From Candidatus Peribacteraceae bacterium (lineage in GTDB: Bacteria; Patescibacteriota; Gracilibacteria; Peribacterales; Peribacteraceae), in contig JABFSS010000004.1 of assembly GCA_013140485.1 (NCBI GenBank), forward strand, positions 1 to 17,606: DNA of 17,606 bases, given 5' to 3'. The notes below the pieces were generated by a model. It did no database searches. It worked only from the letters and a program-made list of their open reading frames with translations, and was not told where the DNA came from. Every line of letters begins with the position of its first letter. The first letter of the stretch is position 1. Of this stretch, positions 13,629 through 17,606 are shown in pieces. The position numbers and the translations under genes were made by a program.

Positions 13629-14177
13629 ATGAGTGATAAACAGGCGATCCGATCAGTCGAAACGAGCACATGGAAGGCAACGGCCACACTTGATTCCATC
13701 GAAGATGGTAATCGTGTGCATGCTGACATTGGACAGCAGCTTGATGAGTTGGGGTATACGGGTGATGAAAAACACGGCGTATGGATTGCGCTCGAGGAGG
13801 CGATCGCCAATGGTTTTAAACATGGAAATCAAATGGTATCCGGCAAGAAAGTCGAGGTGAGTTACACAGTCACGGCCGACGGAGTTTTCGTACGGATTGT
13901 CGATGAAGGCGACGGATTTGATCCTGCGGACGTATCTGATCCTCTCGCTGATGAAAACTTGGAAAGACCGTCGGGACGCGGCTTGTTTCTGATGCGGCAT
14001 TACATGAATTTTGTACACGTGGATCCAGCGACGAAAAGTGTCACCATGCAAAAGCAGCGGGGTGTCTTGACAGCGGGGCAGCTTGAAGCTGCCGCAAGGA
14101 AAGAAAAGAAAGTCAATTATTGTGTTGATGAAACATCAGTCAAAATAGACGACAGATTGAAGCAAGTCCTGCAGTAA
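13629..14177 (+). CDS. RsbW/SpoIIAB-like ATP-binding protein (anti-sigma kinase family)
   Basis: A 182-residue GHKL ATPase-fold protein. The N box ALEEAIANGFKHGN is at 54-67 (N61 as metal ligand), the G1 box VDEGDGFDP at 91-99 and the G2 box RGLFLMRHYMN at 117-127, matching the HATPase_c_2 family of serine kinases that hold sigma factors or phosphorylate STAS-domain antagonists. No sigma factor, STAS protein or PP2C phosphatase gene lies in the window, so its partners are unknown. The last 45 residues (after GVLTAGQLEAAARKEKK) extend beyond the core fold. The ATG at 13629 is chosen over an upstream in-frame ATG inside the promoter (13593), since the -10 box lies between them. A membrane sensor kinase follows on the same strand after 48 bp, with its own possible promoter. 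Confidence 0.88.
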   Translation: MSDKQAIRSVETSTWKATATLDSIEDGNRVHADIGQQLDELGYTGDEKHGVWIALEEAIANGFKHGNQMVSGKKVEVSYTVTADGVFVRIVDEGDGFDPADVSDPLADENLERPSGRGLFLMRHYMNFVHVDPATKSVTMQKQRGVLTAGQLEAAARKEKKVNYCVDETSVKIDDRLKQVLQ

Positions 14178-14205
14178 TGACTTCGGAGGGGTTTTCTGCT
14201 ACAAT
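14177..14205 (+). promoter_or_regulatory. candidate promoter of the sensor kinase
   Basis: ATGACT (14177-14182, four of six) and TACAAT (14200-14205, five of six) are separated by 17 nt, directly after the stop of the RsbW-like gene. A start about 7 nt past the -10 would give a leader of about 14 nt before the GTG at 14226. The kinase may therefore be expressed independently of the gene before it. Confidence 0.4.
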
Positions 14206-14225
14206 AGAACGAAAAACTAACATCC

Positions 14226-15650
14226 GTGCCGAACATCCATACCTCCCTCCTGGCATTCCGCAGAAACTGGCCGATTCTCTCGGTGGCGATGTTTGTGGTG
14301 GGCATTCTGGTCTTTCTCGGATTCTTCCTGTTCATCCGGGGCGGAACGCTCATGGAGCGGCAGCTCAAGAATCAATTGCAAGCGACTGCTGCCGTCGCGG
14401 CGATGCAATTTCCACCTGCCATCATTCAGGACATCACCGAGCGTGGTACCGGGGCATCGGGATATCCCGAAGCTGTCGCGCGGCTGCGCACTATTCGTCA
14501 GGCGGTGCCCGCAATCCGGTTCGTGTACGTCATGCGCAAGACCGATGACCCGAAGACGCTTGCGTTCGTCGCCGACGCCGACGGGCTCGCGACGTCCGTG
14601 GAACTCGATACCAACCATAACGGCCTCGTGGAGCAGAGCGAAGAGGGATCTCAACCCGGCGATCTCTACGATACCGTCGGTGTCCCCGCGCTCCAGGGCC
14701 CGGCGTTTGAGGGTCCCACCGTCGATGACGATTTCACCTACGACAAGTGGGGGACGACGATGTCGGGCTATGCGCCGATCCGCGATGCCAACGGCGCGAC
14801 AATCGCGGTGCTCGGCATCGACATGAGCGCAGAAGATTACATCTCGCTCTCCCGGAGCGTCTTCTCTCCCATGGCGTTCCTGCTCCTGGTCTTCGCCGCG
14901 TTCTTCATTGCCGCGGTTGTCGCCGGGTACATGCTCCGCCGCCGCGCCGAGGCGCTGCGCCGCATTGAGCGCGAACGTTCCGGATTGCTCCTCCTCGCGA
15001 TGCACCAAATTGGCTCGCCGCTCACGATTATCCGTTGGTCGCTCGAGGAACTGCTCGAGCAGACCGGCAAGAATTCCCTCGAACAGGCCGTCCAGGATCA
15101 CGCGAAGAACGTCACGTCCGCCGCCGAATTCCTCGACCGCATTCTCATCGAGCTGCGCGAAGCGAGCGACGTCGACACGGGCACGCTCGCCTACACCCGC
15201 GAATGGGTCGCGCTGCACGGCGTCGTCGCATCCGTCGTGAGCGATTTCCAGGCAGAGTGGAAGCTGAAGAATCAGACGATCGACATCGCCGTCGATCCCG
15301 GACTCTCGTTCTCGTTCGATCGCACGCTCATCGCGGGCGTCCTGCGCGAACTTGTCCGTAACGCGATCACGTTCTCGCCGGAGGGCAGCACGATCACCAT
15401 CGCCGCCAAACGCGGAGCATCATCGGTGCTCGTCGAGGTTATCGACCGCGGCTGCGGCATCGCCAAAACCGACCTGCCACGCATGTTCGAAAAATTCACG
15501 CGCGGCGCCCGGGCGCACCTGTATCAGCCGAACGGCAGTGGCCTCGGTCTCTATATCGCAAAGGGCATCGTCACGCGCGCGGGCGGCGACATCTGGATAA
15601 AAAGCAAAGAGGGGCAGGGAACGACGGTGGCGTTTACGTTGCCGTGCTGA
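14226..15650 (+). CDS. membrane sensor histidine kinase with an EF-hand-like loop
   Basis: A 474-residue protein with two membrane spans (about 16-37 and 214-236) flanking an extracytoplasmic sensor region of about 175 residues that looks like a single CACHE-type domain (FVYVMRKTDD near 99-108, GYAPIRDANGATIAVLGIDM near 181-200). Within it DTNHNGLVEQSE (128-139) matches the EF-hand calcium loop at D128, N130, N132, G133 and E139. The cytoplasmic part has a HisKA H-box with H260 in MHQIGSPL (rather than HELRTPL). It also has the N box LRELVRNAITFSP with N379, G1 DRGCG at 407-411, an F box MFEKF and G2 GSGLGLYIAKG at 437-447, so it should autophosphorylate. The start is GTG at 14226 with no clear ribosome binding site. 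No response regulator is nearby. Its 3' end overlaps the convergent unknown gene by 17 bp. Confidence 0.92.
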   Translation: MPNIHTSLLAFRRNWPILSVAMFVVGILVFLGFFLFIRGGTLMERQLKNQLQATAAVAAMQFPPAIIQDITERGTGASGYPEAVARLRTIRQAVPAIRFVYVMRKTDDPKTLAFVADADGLATSVELDTNHNGLVEQSEEGSQPGDLYDTVGVPALQGPAFEGPTVDDDFTYDKWGTTMSGYAPIRDANGATIAVLGIDMSAEDYISLSRSVFSPMAFLLLVFAAFFIAAVVAGYMLRRRAEALRRIERERSGLLLLAMHQIGSPLTIIRWSLEELLEQTGKNSLEQAVQDHAKNVTSAAEFLDRILIELREASDVDTGTLAYTREWVALHGVVASVVSDFQAEWKLKNQTIDIAVDPGLSFSFDRTLIAGVLRELVRNAITFSPEGSTITIAAKRGASSVLVEVIDRGCGIAKTDLPRMFEKFTRGARAHLYQPNGSGLGLYIAKGIVTRAGGDIWIKSKEGQGTTVAFTLPC

Positions 15651-16344
15651 GGACCCATTGCAGTATTCCCCACGCTTCCTGACTGATTTCGACGATGTGC
15701 GTATGCACCGGTGGAGATCGTAGAGCCGGCGCCGGCGCCCAGGACGGCCTGCCGAGGATCGGTGCCCTGAGTGTGCATATGTGCGGGAATCCAGCAGCGC
15801 GCAGCTGCTCCTGCGAATCCTCTGAATGTCGCGTGATGACGCTCTTCGCCCGTTCCATGAGCATGAGGAGTGTGATCTTCATTTGCCGGAGGCACTGCAA
15901 GAGAGGCTCTTGGAATGCCGTGCGCTCTTCGAGAGGTGGAAGATCAGTTCGGTAGAGTGCGATCCATTCATCGAATTTGACAATTGCGTCTCTCATATTC
16001 TCTGCAAGAACTTGCCAAGATCCATCGAGTATTCCGATCGCATGAAGATCCATGATTTCCGTGAGAAACGGATCGGGAATGATATGTTCCTTCGGATTCG
16101 TGTGGTCGGTCGTTCGATGGGCACAGTTCGCGACATCAGCAAAATCCGCACAACGCCATTTCTCCGTTTCACGATATGCAGCTTTGGTTTTGAATGCCAC
16201 GATCAAGCCCGCCTTTCCGCCGAATGCTTGTATGAGTTTTCCTTCATGCTCAGAGCCGCATGCGCAGATTTTCGTCTTGTCGATTTTTGCATACTGCTCG
16301 TCGAGCCTGGCGAGCATGTCTGGTGCGCATTCAGGTTCTGCCAT
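15634..16344 (-). CDS. uncharacterised soluble protein
   Basis: A 236-residue protein I do not recognise. No signal peptide or membrane span is apparent. The N-terminal third has scattered cysteines and histidines (CAC at 27-29, C65, C74, H76, H81) that might bind metal. The middle is helical with an acidic face (EIMDLHAIGILDGSWQVLAENMRDAI), and the end is proline-rich before a last helix. This strand is preferred over a 246-codon frame on the plus strand because the latter is implausibly rich in Cys and Arg. The ATG at 16344 is used; a TTG at 16377 would add 11 residues and has a TACGAT box 8 nt upstream, so it remains possible. The region looks less GC-rich than its neighbours, and the gene overlaps the kinase gene tail to tail by 17 bp. 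Confidence 0.6.
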   Translation of the reverse strand: MAEPECAPDMLARLDEQYAKIDKTKICACGSEHEGKLIQAFGGKAGLIVAFKTKAAYRETEKWRCADFADVANCAHRTTDHTNPKEHIIPDPFLTEIMDLHAIGILDGSWQVLAENMRDAIVKFDEWIALYRTDLPPLEERTAFQEPLLQCLRQMKITLLMLMERAKSVITRHSEDSQEQLRAAGFPHICTLRAPILGRPSWAPAPALRSPPVHTHIVEISQEAWGILQWVLSTAT

Positions 16345-16429
16345 CGCAGTGCCGCCATGAGAATCGAGCGTGTCCAAAGTGCGACATCGTATATCGATAT
16401 TTCCTCTTTGGAAAGCCGTTTTCAGGTGA

Positions 16430-17149
16430 TCATGGTGTCTTCCGATAACATCCGATCAGATGTACCCGCATCTTCTGTAGCCGCGGAATGTCCAACATCC
16501 TCTCAATCAAACATGCAAACCAGAAGAGGGGAGCATTCAAACCGATATACGTCGGGTCGCCATTGAGAATAATCTGCTTCTTTTCGAAGCCGATCTTTGT
16601 CAGCAGCTTCTCCACGCGGTTCATCGAATTGATGCGGTAGCGCGTCGGGAAGGTGTCGTGTTCCTGGCGGTTGTAGAGACGGCGCGTGAAGAAGTCATGA
16701 AACGCGTTGGGGATGGCGCGGATGATCCACACGTTGTAGTTCCAGGCGTTCGGCGTCAGAAAAATCACGACGCCCCCCGGTTTCAGCACGCGATGAACCT
16801 CACTGAAGACTTTCCCGGGATCTTCCAAGTGCTCCAGCACCCACGCAAGCACGACGACGTCGAAAAAATTATTCTCAAACAGCAGGCTCTCCGCATCGGC
16901 GACGGACGTGTGCTTGATCGTCACGTTCTTCTTCAGGGTCTCCGCATCCGGATCAATCCCGTATGAATGCGGCGTGCGGTCGTAGATCTCCTTGAGGAAA
17001 TCCGTATGACCGCAGCCGATATCGAGAATGCGCGTGTCGGCGCCGACATGCTGCCCAATCAGATCCTTATAGGGGATCGGGCTGGAGTTCCACTCTGGAT
17101 GGAGTTCCTTATATCGTTGCCGCCACTGTTCCTGACGATTCATGGTCAC
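16430..17149 (-). CDS. class I SAM-dependent methyltransferase (Methyltransf_11 type)
   Basis: A 239-residue cytosolic methyltransferase. Motif I ILDIGCGHTD is at 41-50 and GIDPD at 65-69 gives the acidic residue that binds the ribose of S-adenosylmethionine. FDVVVLAWVLEHLEDP (96-111) and LKPGGVVIFLTPN (122-134) complete the UbiG/Methyltransf_11 pattern. The substrate is not evident; relatives act on quinones, lipids, sugars and small metabolites. The C-terminal hydrophobic patch LNAPLFWFACLIERMLDIPR may contact membrane or a lipid substrate. The GTG at 17149 overlaps the stop of the DoxX-like gene by 4 bp (GTGA), the same coupling style as elsewhere here; the ATG at 17143, two bases past that stop, is nearly as good. 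Confidence 0.9.
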   Translation of the reverse strand: MTMNRQEQWRQRYKELHPEWNSSPIPYKDLIGQHVGADTRILDIGCGHTDFLKEIYDRTPHSYGIDPDAETLKKNVTIKHTSVADAESLLFENNFFDVVVLAWVLEHLEDPGKVFSEVHRVLKPGGVVIFLTPNAWNYNVWIIRAIPNAFHDFFTRRLYNRQEHDTFPTRYRINSMNRVEKLLTKIGFEKKQIILNGDPTYIGLNAPLFWFACLIERMLDIPRLQKMRVHLIGCYRKTP

Positions 17150-17535
17150 GCTCGTCCCGTCCGCAGTCTCGTGGTGAGCTCAGGGTTGCGGAACCACGCG
17201 CTGATCATGAGGAGTACGAACAAGATGTAGATGGGCAAGGCTTCCAGGTGCGTAAACCCGTGCGTCAGGTTCGTGGCAAGCGCGCCGCCGAGGTAGCCGA
17301 TCATGAGCACGAAGCCGACGGTCGAGGTGCGGGGAATCAGGAAGAGCGCAATGACGATGAGTTCCAGAACCCCGAGTTGCTGCATCATGCCGGTCACGCC
17401 CAGTCGTTCCATCATCACGGCACCGTCGGATCCCGGTTCGACGGGAACGAATTTCATCACGGCGGCGAACAGGTTGAACGCGGCGACAAGGATGGCTGTG
17501 GTCCAGCCGATAATGGAGGAAGCGCGGATTTTCAT
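17146..17535 (-). CDS. DoxX-like membrane protein
   Basis: A 129-residue protein with four hydrophobic spans (about 7-28, 48-68, 72-90 and 98-113), the size and layout of the DoxX/DoxX-like family. Typical features are FAAVMKFVP after the first span and GVLELIVIALFLIPRTSTVG in the second and third. The biochemical role of the family is poorly settled; members have been linked to redox and membrane stress. The ATG at 17535 directly precedes the first span. It is followed by a methyltransferase gene with a 4-bp overlap, suggesting a two-gene unit. A TACACT at 17568-17563 on the minus strand could be its -10, giving a leader of about 20 nt without a Shine-Dalgarno site. Confidence 0.82.
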   Translation of the reverse strand: MKIRASSIIGWTTAILVAAFNLFAAVMKFVPVEPGSDGAVMMERLGVTGMMQQLGVLELIVIALFLIPRTSTVGFVLMIGYLGGALATNLTHGFTHLEALPIYILFVLLMISAWFRNPELTTRLRTGRA

Positions 17536-17606
17536 GAGAGAAGAGGGGAAGAGATCCGGAGGAGTGTAACAGAAAATTCCCAGGGGAACAGTTGAGCGGC
17601 GGGAGC

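Noticed and set aside
15826..16566. 246-codon plus-strand frame opposite the unknown protein
   Set aside because: Unusually many Cys and Arg, and it runs into the tail of the methyltransferase gene; the minus-strand frame is more protein-like.

Overview
The window reads as a stretch of a compact chromosome, fairly GC-rich by eye, probably from a Candidate Phyla Radiation (Patescibacteria) lineage. The Peribacteria/Peregrinibacteria group is my best guess. Evidence: a TrmB-type regulator; an alanyl-tRNA synthetase with the FTGSGMQPM and DFGGGLER wording I associate with that radiation and no C-terminal C-Ala domain; a TRM11-like methyltransferase with a PPKLAQIMIN block; few Shine-Dalgarno sites; and many 4-bp stop/start overlaps. 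TGA is used as an ordinary stop (most clearly in the ATGA overlaps), which argues against the recoded Gracilibacteria/SR1 lineages. The assignment is inference from protein style only. No rRNA, tRNA, CRISPR array or transposase was seen.

Layout. 1-920: AT-rich leader and a TrmB-family regulator. 921-1331: a possible small acidic protein on the minus strand. 1332-2935: a two-gene ABC-2 type exporter. 2986-4022: an uncharacterised small protein, then an MntA/HepT-type toxin-antitoxin module whose HEPN toxin gene is frameshifted. 9837-4038 (minus): a five-gene run with a secreted/membrane protein, a GT-C-like polytopic membrane protein, a TRM11-like RNA methyltransferase, a one-TM protein and an HTTM-DCC fusion; three of its four junctions are ATGA overlaps. 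9838-10189: a non-coding region with consecutive hairpins before a TIM-barrel sugar isomerase/epimerase-like gene (10190-11515) that ends at a clear rho-independent terminator. 13530-11611 (minus): alaS. 13629-15650: an RsbW-like ATPase and a membrane sensor histidine kinase. 16344-15634 (minus): an unknown protein. 17535-16430 (minus): a DoxX-like membrane protein and a class I SAM methyltransferase.

Cross-cutting signals. (1) Five operon-first genes have a -10-like hexamer 6-9 nt upstream of the start codon, so leaderless transcription looks common. (2) Several repeat families sit in or against genes: two GTAGGGGCG palindromes in frame inside the GT-C-like gene, TTTCCACT/TTTTCCAT-type repeats that fill spacers and supply that gene's last codons, and a CTTCGCTTCGCTCAGGGTGACA repeat that contains the alaS stop codon. 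(3) The hepT toxin gene appears to have lost one T. I found no single obviously new multi-gene system. The best candidates for new biology are the in-frame palindromes, the hairpin-rich leader before the TIM-barrel gene and the leaderless promoter pattern.
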